A DNA stretch of 64,000 nucleotides from Zonotrichia leucophrys gambelii (Eukaryota > Chordata > Aves > Passeriformes > Passerellidae): contig NC_088177.1 of assembly GCF_028769735.1 (NCBI RefSeq), positions 25,700,099 through 25,764,098 on the forward strand. Direction: 5' to 3'. The translations under genes and the position numbers were made by a program. Of the stretch, positions 53,401 to 62,560 are shown piece by piece. Below the pieces are notes generated by a model. It was given only the letters and a program-made list of their open reading frames with translations. It ran no database searches and was not told where the DNA came from. Each line of letters opens with the position of its first letter. Position 1 is the first letter of the stretch.

Positions 53401-56400
53401 GGGTATTCAACTCCTGATGCAGTTTGCCTTCCTCATTTTAAAGTATGAAGAAATATTTTATATACATTTAAATAAAACAAATTCATTGGCTTACCTATAA
53501 AGATCATATTCTCAAGCCATTGTTTATATTAAAAGTTATAAAATAGCAACACACTTACCAATCTTGAACCGTTAATGGACACGATGAAATCAAAGAATGG
53601 CTCCAATCCAGCTCTATGCCCTGGTGAGTTTTCTTGTACCTAACAAAGTTAAATAAGAATTTAGTAAAAGTGTTTCAATGCTGATTCACAGATTAGAATT
53701 ATATTTCTACTTTTGCCAGCTGTAGTTCTAGAAGCTACTAATGTTTGTACATATAATTTTAAAATATTCAAATACAATCATATAATCTATAGAACCAAAA
53801 ACTCTCTCCCTTAAAAAAAATACAGATATTTCAAAAGAATTAGTCATTTATAAATTGAGGAATGACACAGCAGTAGGCACTCCCTGGGAAAAGCAGTGCT
53901 TATCAGTTGCATCAGATAAGCTGCATTTGTTTCAAGAAAGGAGATTATAGTGAAAGGACAAGGTTAATGAATTCTGAAAAGGTTGGTTAAAAAGTACCAT
54001 CTTTCCACAGCAGTACCAACATTGGACCTTGCTTTTTATCTTATGCTTCCTAAAGGAACAGGAGAGTCACATCTGTAAGCACAGGCTGTTATCTCGTGAT
54101 TGAACACCCGGTGACATTCTTGAGACACAGAGGGCACCTGTACAACCAGATTTCATTAACACACCTTCAGGCTGCAGGAAAAGGGACATGCAATTCTGCA
54201 GCCACGGCAGCTCAGATAATTCAACTACTCCACTAAGACAAGGCCCAAGTTTTGGATACACATTACTCCCAGAAGCTAAAAGCATGCTTTTAATTCCAAA
54301 TGGAACAACTGAGAGACATTTTGCCAATGTTATTTTTTCACTATTGCTTGCATTGCTGACAATGAAAAGTAACTCTAACATGGCTGTCAGATTTTTCCTA
54401 CAGCTTTTTTGGTAAGGACACTTTTTCTGCATGGAAGCTGATTCATTTTACCCACTGGCTTTTTCTTTTATGTACTACAATCACCTTTCAAAAAGATCTA
54501 AAAAACATTACCCTTTACAGTGTGGTTCCTTACATTACATGTTATTCTACCTGACAGAAGTGGTAAAAATGTATTTGATTGTTCAATACTGGCCTGATTC
54601 TGCAGGAACTGAATTTTCTTAACATGACCTATCTAGAACAAAATATTCTAATATGGAATTTTAAAAGTGCTTGATTACTAATAAAACTGTTCTTCTAGAA
54701 TTTTATTTATCTTTGCCCAACATGTTCATAAATCAGAGCTTGGAAAAAACTCAGATTACTTGTGGGTAACAGATGCCCAAAGTTTAGAACATTAGTCACA
54801 TAACCTAAGTCTGGAACTAGTAATTCCAGAGTCACATCACACACACATTGATTGCTGTCCAAGATTTGCAAAGCAGCAAAAAAGTACGAAATCAACAACA
54901 TGCCAAAGTAATAAGAATCACTGAGGCAACAATAACATCCCCAAAGTCCACATTTATATTTCTAACTAGGATTTGAAGTGTGTCTTTAAAAGTGCCTCCT
55001 CAAGATGTCTGTATGCTCCTTGGAAATAATGCCCCACGGCTGGGGTACAGCTATTCTCTCTCTCCAAGAATTAAGTATATGGAACCACATCTCCCAGTCA
55101 CTGGAGTGAATATCCTGCAGTCCCTCTAACCAGACCCAAACTATTGCCTCCATGTTACTCCCTCACCCTGTCTGTTCCACATGCCTCTCACCAAGGACAG
55201 CCAGAGACCAGACACCAAACTGTGCACCAGCTAGTAAGGTAAAAGTATAAGCCAAGCTGCATGGGGCAGACACCCTGCTTCCAGCTCCACAGAAACTCGC
55301 AGCACATTGTGGATGTGGCTTTGCCATTGTGGACTGTTTCTTCAAACTTGCAATAATGTATGGCTACCTGAGGACAGCCTCCACAAACAGAAGTTTTAGC
55401 TTAGAAGAAAAGAGACAGAGACTAAAATTCACTATATGAATTATTTTTCCCAAATGCAGAAAGCATTTACTTACTATGTTGAATACTTGAGACCTCCTGG
55501 TCAAAGAGAGGTTAAACAGTTTTGTGAAAGGAGAATAAAAACCTCTGCTTTCCTATAGACATAATTGATAATGGTATCCTCAGACTTGCAGTTTCTCTTG
55601 TAATCAAGCAATTCAAGACATCCTCTCCTTTCCTGGGTTTGAGTAGTGATTGTAGGATGAGTTTATGCTGTTTGTTGTTCTTGCCTCAGTTTAGAGAAGT
55701 GACATGGAAATACTCCAGTAACCTCTCTCTCTCTTATTCCACCATCTATTGCACAGGTCATACAGGAACTTACAGTTTGTGTTTTTAATGAACCTGACAT
55801 GCAGGCTTTATACCAAAATTAAATCAGCAGATGGTTTCAGAACTTTCTGGGAAAACAGTTTCTGGGGAAAAAGATGTAACATGTGTTAGTTAAACCTCAG
55901 CATTAAAAATCAGTACATCCAGCATAACACATCAGATTTTTGGGACTGGATATATGTCATGGCCCTGAAATTATGAAAGGCCAGGCTTCATCTCATTCAG
56001 AGATTTTCCTCCATTTCTAAATGAAATTTCTTTGAAATAAAAAACCAAACCATACCAAAATCACAACAAACCCCCTGCATCCTGACAGTATCCCTCCCTA
56101 ATGACCTCCAAGAAATTATATCCTGAGCACTCTGAGCCAAGAGTGGCCACTATTCAAAGAACAACTTTTTGAAATAAGATGGAGTACATACAATAAATGA
56201 GACATCTATCAATGTCAAACTCCTGGATGGATAAATAATTTACTTAGAATACCAAATCTGTGCTCTGCCCCAAACTGATGAAAGGACTGAGAGAGTTTCC
56301 AAGTTCCAAATGATTCGTTTGCAGAAAGTATCTTCAGACATTGAACTCCTTGCCCCAAACCCATCACAATCCTGAACACCTCTGCATGGTTTATTTCTAG

Positions 56401-59400
56401 GTGGGCATGTAAAAACTCCCAGGAAGCTGTAGCTGAAAGAAATCAAACCCTTATATTTGTGTCAATAACACCTCAGAAGCAGGGACATGCATCCCTTCTG
56501 TCATCCTGCTGTGCACAGGTTGTCACAGAGTTTCTATTTCCCTGGCCTACCTTCACTGATGGAAAAGCCTCTTCACACCTGGCACTCCCAGAAATTCTGA
56601 GTTCATTCCACATGAAAAGTCTCCTCCTTAAAGAAGTGATGGGCTCAGCCCTGCACGACAATGGCACTGACCCCAGCAGGTTCTGTCACACCATCTCACT
56701 GAGGCACTGCCTGCCCAGCTCATCACCACAGTGCCAAAGGCACAGCACAGCTCTCTGCCCCAAGCTCTGTGCCAGGATCTCTTCCAGGAGCTACAGCAGC
56801 AAAGGATAACCAGGGACCTTAGAAAATACAAGGACACAAATTATTCCACCTTTATTAAGGATGGAGATAATAGAGATTCCATGGATCTGTATATAAACTC
56901 TGTGCCTCCTGAGCAACTTGGCTTTATGCAGCTTTGCTGGGTGCCCCAAGAAGGTATTTAGTAACTTGCCTTTGTAATTGAATAATTGCTGAGAAATAAC
57001 CAAGTAACAGAATTTACAACATATGCTACTGCAGGCAAGATACCATCCCCAGCAGCTTGGGAAGCCTGATTCTCTCAAAGCCAGCTGTTATTTCAGAAAT
57101 ACAAGTCACAGACCTGTATGGGTAAACACCATGATTTTCTAACAATAGAGACAAACAGTGGCACAGAAAATACAAAGAAGCTGTGGCAATGCAATATCAG
57201 ACCTTTTCAAGAGCAAATTAAGAAAATCTCTGTCAAATGCTGAATATCAGAGGGCAGAAAAGGGCTTCACACCATGCTGCAGGGCTTCAGTTTCTCACCA
57301 AGATGACAGCAGGGCTGCTGAACACATAGATCACACACTGATTTCACTTTTAATTCACTGTCAAGAATTAAACAGGAAAAAGGTTTCAAGGCCAATACAC
57401 CAATTTTAATTTGCAGTCCTGAAAAGACTCTCCTGGTAAATAATGAAGTTTTTCTTTGCTGAGCACTGCTCCCAACACTACCATTCCATGCCTACACAGT
57501 ATACATTGCACATTACATATTTTAAGAAGTCTGCTCAGCAGCACAGTGGTCACAATTCGAAGCCCCAAGAGAGCAGTGCAACTGCAAATGGAATTAGGCA
57601 CTGAAATGTGCATTTTTCAGAGGCAGATGAAGGCTCTGACCACTTCTGAAAGTCAGCTACCTTCTACTAGTGTTTAAACTTTTAGAAACTTAGCTTCAAG
57701 CATTAAATACACAACTTCCAAGGCTTTCTTTTTTCCCCTCGTAAGAAACTCTCCCCAGTATTCTACTTTATTAGCAAAGAAATACTGAAAGGCTTTTTTG
57801 CTTTCACCCACTCCATAACTGGCAGTAAAATTTCATTATGTATCATATATAAGCAATTCCTGCTAGATCTGTAGAATCTCTTTCATTTCTGTCATTTATT
57901 TTAATACATTACACTGTATTACTGAATTTAATTTCTTGATGAAACACAGTTTTCAAAAGAAAAAGCTTTGTAAGTTTCTGGTAAGAAAACAGATTCTATC
58001 TATGTAGATAACCTTTTATTTTAGCACAGAGAATTTAACTCAAGCTTTTAAAACGTGAACCTCCCTTAAAAGATCACTTCATGCAACATGTTTGTATCAC
58101 TATTACAACAAACTGAAGCACACAAACAGGAGTGGGAAGTCTAAACTTTGGCCACTGCTGCCAGTATCTTTTAGGGAGAACACCATGTAACATGGCAGCA
58201 TACAAATTTCTCACACATAAGAATTCCTACACAGAATCTTACAACAATTTCATTTGGAAAAGACCTGTATGACCATTGAGTCCAACCACTAACCCAGCAC
58301 TGTCAAGTCCACCATTAAATCTAACCCAAAGGCCACATCTACACGTGCTCTGAAAGTTTTCAGGGATGGTGATTAAACCACTTTTCTGGGCAGCCTATTC
58401 CAATACCTGGCCACCCTTTCCTAAAAGCCAGTCTCTGAATCTCTCCTGGTGTAACCTGAGGCTCTTTCCTCTTGTTTCATCCCTTGTTACCTAGGAGAAG
58501 AGGTGACCCCCACTTCACCGCACCCTCCTCTCAGGGGGTTGTGGAGAGCCACGAGGCCTCCCCAGAGCTGCCCTTCTGCAGGCTGAACACTGCCAGCTCC
58601 CTCAGCTGCTCCTCACAGCTCTGGAGTTGTGCTCCAGAACTTCTCTGGACCTGTTCCAGAGTCTTCAACATCTGTCTTGTACTGAGGAGCCCAGAACTGG
58701 ACACAGCACCCAGGTGTGACCTCACCAGCGCCCAGAACAGGAGGACAATCACTGTCCTGGCCCTGCTGGCCACACCATTCCTGACACAGGCTGGGATCCA
58801 CTGGCCTTGGCCACCTGGGCACACACTGGCTCATGTCCAGCTGCTGTCAACCAGCACCCCTGCACCTTTTCCACTGGGCCATTTCCATCTACGGTCAGGT
58901 CATTACATCAGCCTGGGCAAACTACAGCAGTTCACACTGCTGAGCAAGAAAATTACTCAAAATTTTCCTTCATTCTGTTTTGAAGAGCAGAAACAAACAC
59001 ATACTGAGCAATACACAGAGTCAGCCAGTTGGTCTAAGCAGCCACACACCTGATGTTAAAGGAAACTCGAGGAGAATTGCTTCAAACAAATGACTCATTG
59101 CTAGGTGTACTTATGAAGAGACTTGGGCAACAGAACACTTGGCAACTTTCTCTCCCTCTTACCAAAAAAAACCCCGAACCCAAAAAACCACAAAAATAAA
59201 AAAAACCCCAACCCTACATTTTAATGTCTAGAACACCACTAGAACACCAACAATGCAATCCAGAGCAACTGCTGCTGTCAAGTATGCCTATGATGAAATT
59301 CTTTTCCTTTGACAGCACCCCAGCCCTGGAAGGTTCCTAATTCCCTTTCTGACTGCACTGGTGATAAAGCCCACAGTGAAAGCAATACTGCACTGAATAT

Positions 59401-61833
59401 CAGCAGAAGTAGCCAAAAGAATTAAGTCATCTCCAAATCTTACATTGAAAATTAATGATGGTAGTGTTCACTTGCTGCATATATTTCTGCTCCTGTTTGA
59501 AGTGAGCAGAGAGACTTTTTATTATTTTTGTGGGGAGACAGCATGTACAGTCTAAAAATCTCATTGTAAAAAACCTGTAACTTGCAACAGTCTCAGTCTG
59601 CTCATCCCTCTGGCAACTTGTGCTTGGCTCCTACAGACACACTGAACAATGTAATCTCTTTGTTTCATGGCCATTAAACACATATTTTCATTTATCTGCC
59701 TTACCCAAACAATTTCTTCCAGTAATTGAAAATTTTTTCTGACATTTCTCTAATTTTCCCACAGGTAATGGAATCTTTTAAACAATCACTTTACATTATT
59801 TACAGAAGTTTGGTGTTATCAAAGAAATCTGATCTTACTTGAATTAGATCTGTAACACTGGAAGACTACTGCTGTTTTCCTTCTACCATTCTCATTTACT
59901 TCATTAGAGTACTGAGCTCAGAAGGAAAATGTACTTGAGAGTACATTAGAACAAAACAGCAGTTCTGCTGGACCCCAAGTTCTACTGAAGGTCAGTCCTT
60001 GCAGACAAAGCACTTGCAGAGCTCCTCTAACAGCGTGAGTCCAAGGCTGTCTGTAACGAGCTTACTACAGAATGGCAACTGGAAAATTAAACTTGGGAAA
60101 ACTACAGAGAGAAATTCTAGTCACATTCATGCATGCCACATGCATTTCAATAAAAACATCCCACATTATAACTCTTAGGCTGGGATCATGATGCAGCTTA
60201 AGATGTCTGTCCACAGAAAAATAGTAATCACTTATTCTTGTGGCATGTCCGGATATCAGTAAGATGACAAGGCAGTGAAAAATAAAGATATCAGTCTTTT
60301 TACAACAGCAGGCAGGTCCTTTCCTGCACTTAATACAAATAATGATGTCCTCTTGGAAATCAACTCCTTTAATGTGCACCTCTCAATTACATTTACAAAG
60401 ACTGGCAATCAAACACTACAATTTTGGGTCATAGCAAAAACATTACAACAAAAAATGCCTAAATGAAAACAAAAGTCGTCAGATCCAAGCAAGATTACAA
60501 GAAAAAATTAGTAGATTCTACTTCATAAAAGAGATTAATCTCAATTTAATAACATGCTTTAATCAAACAGCATGAACTCATAAATCTGATGTAACTGATA
60601 CTCTAACTGCAAAGTACATACTGGTTTTACAAGTCTCCAAAGTAAAAAGTTGATGAAATTTACACTGTACTATGCTAAAAAAAGAAAGTCTGCCAGCTTT
60701 ACCAACCAGCAGGAAAGTTTTTGTGGGGGGTAAAGAGAAGACAAAGTGGACTAACATAAACTAGTAATGCTGGATTTTTATATTCTATTAATATTAAAAG
60801 GCAGGAAGGAACTCACTGTGGCCTTAGTCCTTACACAAATTTTAACAGAATGTTTGGATTTGACCAGAACATCAGTAAGTGCTTCTCAAAAGCAGAGAAC
60901 TTATCCCAAAGGCTCCAACTGCAGCAAACACACCAGCCCAGCACGGCACCCAGCGAGCACTCACAGCCGGCTATGGAGGCAAAGGCGCCGCGCTGCGGGC
61001 AGGGACCGACGGCAGCGAACCCCGGCACCCCAGAGCCTCCGATTCCACCCGGGAGCCGGTCTGCTGCTCGCTGCAAGCAAAAGGAAGGGCTTTCCGACGG
61101 CTGTTCACAGAACCTCAAGAACAATAAGGTATTTTGTATTTTGCTAATAAGGTATTTTGTATTTTGCACACAAAACCAATGTACCTATGAAAAGCAGTAC
61201 TTTCACTGGAGGAGCAGCCCTCAGGCGCTGTCCTGCGAACACCCTGATCCGACGCCCCTGAGCGGCAGCAGCTCCAGCCCGGTCCGGTCCAGTCCCTGAT
61301 GCTGCGGCCAGGCCAAGGCTGAGGCGCTATCCCGGGAGCCCGGAGCGCAGCCCAGACCCGCGGGCCGGGCTGTGAGCAGCGTCTGCCGGAGGAGAGGCGG
61401 CCTCGCCCCAAAGGCTGCCCAAGCCCAGCATCGCCCCCCATGCGCCAGCCCTGGCCTGGGCACACCGAGGCACAGCCTGGCGGCACGACCCAACCCGGCC
61501 CGGGATTTGTTTATTCTGGACCAATTCTTTCTCCACACTGCCCCAGTCCGGGAGCGGCAGCGCGGGCCCGGCGCACCTCACGGCTCCCAGGAGCCCCGGC
61601 AGCCCCCGCCGCCCGAGCGCGAACCCGGGGCCGAGTGGGGAGCGCGGCGGGGCCGCCCCGGGAGCTCCCGGGCCGCTCCAGCGCGGCCCCACGGCGGGAC
61701 AGGCCCCGCGCCCACGGGCCGCCGTCAGGCTGAGTGTCCGGGGCGCCCGGCCGAGCCGCGCCGCCCTTACCCGCAGGACGTGGTAGCCCTCGGTGCCGCC
61801 GCCGGGGATGTCGATGCTCTGCGAGGCGCCCAT
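47138..61833 (-). CDS. GORASP2: GORASP2 (GRASP55), Golgi reassembly-stacking protein 2, complete, 10 coding exons
   Basis: Peripheral Golgi protein that tethers and stacks medial/trans cisternae through trans-oligomerisation of its GRASP domain, binds golgin-45, and takes part in unconventional secretion and autophagy (family knowledge). Ten exons splice in frame to 441 residues plus TAA; the human protein has 452. The N-terminus MGASQS keeps Gly2 and the MGxxxS N-myristoylation pattern. Two atypical PDZ domains span about 15-105 and 111-199. His18 and Cys103, reported to bind zinc with golgin-45, are both present. From about 210 the chain is a Ser/Pro-rich regulatory domain. At human positions T222 and T225 this protein has Ala and Ser. 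The ATG sits in GCGGCCATGG, a strong Kozak context, inside a CpG island. The gene converges on TLK1. The family call is secure. Confidence 0.97.
47458..50126 (-). other. GORASP2 introns between exons 8, 9 and 10
   Basis: Two introns (47458-48151 and 48248-50126, the latter 1.9 kb) around exon 9. AT-rich, no repeat family or RNA gene seen. Confidence 0.75.
48152..48247 (-). CDS. GORASP2: GORASP2 coding exon 9
   Basis: 96 nt, phase 1-1. It encodes [20 protein letters not shown] followed by [11 protein letters not shown]. Acceptor CTCTTAG, donor GTATGT. Confidence 0.95.
50127..50213 (-). CDS. GORASP2: GORASP2 coding exon 8
   Basis: 87 nt, phase 1-1. It encodes [20 protein letters not shown] and VNPATTLP, a proline-rich stretch close to the mammalian sequence. 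Confidence 0.95.
50562..50685 (-). CDS. GORASP2: GORASP2 coding exon 7
   Basis: 124 nt, phase 0-1. Ser/Pro-rich regulatory sequence with [20 protein letters not shown]. The following Gly275 codon is split G|GT. Confidence 0.95.
50810..50942 (-). CDS. GORASP2: GORASP2 coding exon 6
   Basis: 133 nt, phase 2-0. It ends PDZ2 with [18 protein letters not shown] and opens the regulatory domain. Residues 219-228 read [10 protein letters not shown]; the human counterpart carries two TP sites here (T222, T225), whereas this exon gives Ala222 and Ser225. Confidence 0.96.
51523..51653 (-). CDS. GORASP2: GORASP2 coding exon 5
   Basis: 131 nt, phase 0-2. It encodes [39 protein letters not shown] and GGEG. 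The next codon, Ser189, is split AG|C. Confidence 0.97.
52103..52189 (-). CDS. GORASP2: GORASP2 coding exon 4
   Basis: Twenty-nine codons, phase 0-0. It encodes [20 protein letters not shown] and IGADTVMNE, the start of PDZ2. The SPAALAGL motif parallels SPGHRAGL of PDZ1. Confidence 0.97.
52654..52857 (-). CDS. GORASP2: GORASP2 coding exon 3
   Basis: Sixty-eight codons, phase 0-0. It completes PDZ1 with [20 protein letters not shown], the [16 protein letters not shown] block including Cys103, and the linker to PDZ2. Donor GTACGT. Confidence 0.97.
53559..53639 (-). CDS. GORASP2: GORASP2 coding exon 2
   Basis: Twenty-seven codons, phase 0-0. It encodes [20 protein letters not shown] and SINGSRL, the first PDZ half, after an 8.1 kb intron. 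Confidence 0.97.
58231..58880 (-). mobile_element. CR1 LINE 3' fragment, 5'-truncated
   Basis: On the + strand the sequence reads as the reverse complement of a CR1 3' region: TTGGAAAAGACCTGTATGAC, then GAGTCCAACCACTAACCCAGCACTG, GGGCAGCCTATTCCAATACC, and GACCTCACCAGCGCCCAGAA CAGGAGGA. The 3' end faces left, near an ACAGAATCTT remnant of the terminal octamers, so the element lies on the - strand, same sense as GORASP2. About 0.65 kb remains, with substitutions throughout and no intact reading frame. A + strand open frame of 193 codons across it is antisense noise. Confidence 0.9.
59163..59215. repeat. A/C-rich low-complexity tract
   Basis: About 50 bp of A-runs and C-runs in irregular AAAACCCC-like units in GORASP2 intron 1. 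Confidence 0.75.
60968..61071 (-). other. CpG-rich exon-like block in GORASP2 intron 1
   Basis: On the - strand TTGCTTGCAG precedes 106 nt ending at GGCT|GTGAGT, open throughout in the frame inherited from exon 1. Its length is not a multiple of three, so inclusion would shift the frame of exon 2. It could be a non-coding alternative first exon or chance in GC-rich DNA. Confidence 0.25.
61123..61168. repeat. 23 bp tandem duplication
   Basis: AATAAGGTATTTTGTATTTTGC occurs at 61123 and again at 61146 with one spacer base. It is an AT-rich insertion within otherwise CpG-rich DNA near the GORASP2 promoter. Confidence 0.85.
61771..61833 (-). CDS. GORASP2: GORASP2 coding exon 1
   Basis: Twenty-one codons from the start ATG to a GTAAGG donor, phase 0. 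It encodes [20 protein letters not shown] and R, with myristoylatable Gly2 and metal-ligand His18. Start chosen for GRASP N-terminal homology and the Kozak context. Confidence 0.96.
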
Positions 61834-61948
61834 GGCCGCAAACGCGCCGCGACGGGGACGTGGCACCGCGCGCTGCCCCCGCCCGGCGCCGGGCGGGCCC
61901 TACGGCGGCCGCGAGGGGCCACGGCCGCGCGCTCCCGTCTGCAGCCGT

Positions 61949-61965
61949 GCCGCCCCCTGGCGGCC
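61949..61965 (-). promoter_or_regulatory. Candidate CTCF site at the GORASP2 promoter
   Basis: On the - strand the sequence is GCCGCCAGGGGGCGGCA, close to the CTCF core (CCASYAGGGGGC). It lies about 120 bp upstream of the GORASP2 start codon. Motif match only. Confidence 0.5.
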
Positions 61966-62000
61966 GAATGCGGCAGCGCCTTGCGCGGGGCGGGGGCACC

Positions 62001-62120
62001 CAGCGGTGCCAGACAGAAGAGTTAATTAATTTATTAGTGATTATGCATGCCATATATATATACCATGAATAAGGGATGGTAGGTGTGTGGGTGTGTGCAC
62101 AGAACGTAAAGGTGGCAGGT
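62001..62120. other. AT-rich gap between two CpG lobes
   Basis: A short AT-rich stretch with TATATATA near 62054 and a TG-rich run near 62088, separating the GORASP2 promoter island from the next GC-rich lobe. Confidence 0.6.
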
Positions 62121-62560
62121 CATAACCTATGCTGCCTTCTCTACTCCCACAGCTCTCCGGAGCTCCGAGCCCCGCTGCCCCTGCGAGGCCGAGCCGCTCG
62201 GGGCTGCGGGGCGGCGCCGGCAGCGCAGGCACCCGGCTGGAGCTGGAGCTGAGCGGGAGGAGCGGCGCACTGGTACAGAGAGCGAGAAATGCTGCCCAAG
62301 GGCCGAATTTTGGATTAACCCGTTTCAGGCATGCACCGCAAACCTGAGCGCGATCACGGGGCCGGTGCTCGGTGCTGGCAGAGACCCGCAGACCCGCTGG
62401 AGCGGGGAGAGCGCCCACGGCCGCAGCGAATGCCGGCCCTGAGCCCACGGGCGGCCTCCGTCCCCCCGGAGAAGGCGGACGGTGCGGGACCAGGGAGCGC
62501 TACGAATCTCAGATCTTCCCTCTCCGAGAGTTCTTTGTTCCTAGAAGGCTTTTTCACAGC
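62121..62560. promoter_or_regulatory. Second CpG-rich lobe upstream of GORASP2
   Basis: CG-dense sequence with an acceptor-like CTACTCCCACAG ending at 62151 on the + strand. Open frames up to 135 codons exist on both strands, none recognisable. It may be an extension of the promoter island or part of a divergent + strand transcript. Confidence 0.4.

Larger units (their letters stand above)
50943..53558 (-). other. GORASP2 short introns between exons 2 and 6
   Basis: Four introns of 449-701 nt (50943-51522, 51654-52102, 52190-52653, 52858-53558). Nothing recognised in them beyond splice sites. Confidence 0.75.
53640..61770 (-). other. GORASP2 intron 1 (8.1 kb)
   Basis: Long first intron. It contains a CR1 fragment (58231-58880), an A/C-rich tract (59163-59215), a 23 bp tandem duplication (61123-61168) and a CpG-rich, exon-like block (about 60968-61071). 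The rest, including a GC-richer stretch at 56640-56810, holds no recognised gene. Confidence 0.75.
61200..62000. promoter_or_regulatory. GORASP2: GORASP2 CpG island promoter
   Basis: Very CG-dense sequence surrounding exon 1, with GGGCGGGG-type GC boxes and no TATA box near the start: a typical broad housekeeping-gene promoter. The transcription start is not visible from sequence alone but should lie within about 200 nt upstream (right) of 61833. Confidence 0.8.

Noticed and set aside
58472..59053. 193-codon + strand open frame
   Set aside because: It lies largely across a CR1 fragment in the antisense direction; no protein similarity.
61327..61866. 179-codon - strand open frame at the GORASP2 promoter
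   Set aside because: It is GORASP2 exon 1 with upstream 5' sequence, read through the exon 1 donor into the GC-rich intron; not a separate gene.
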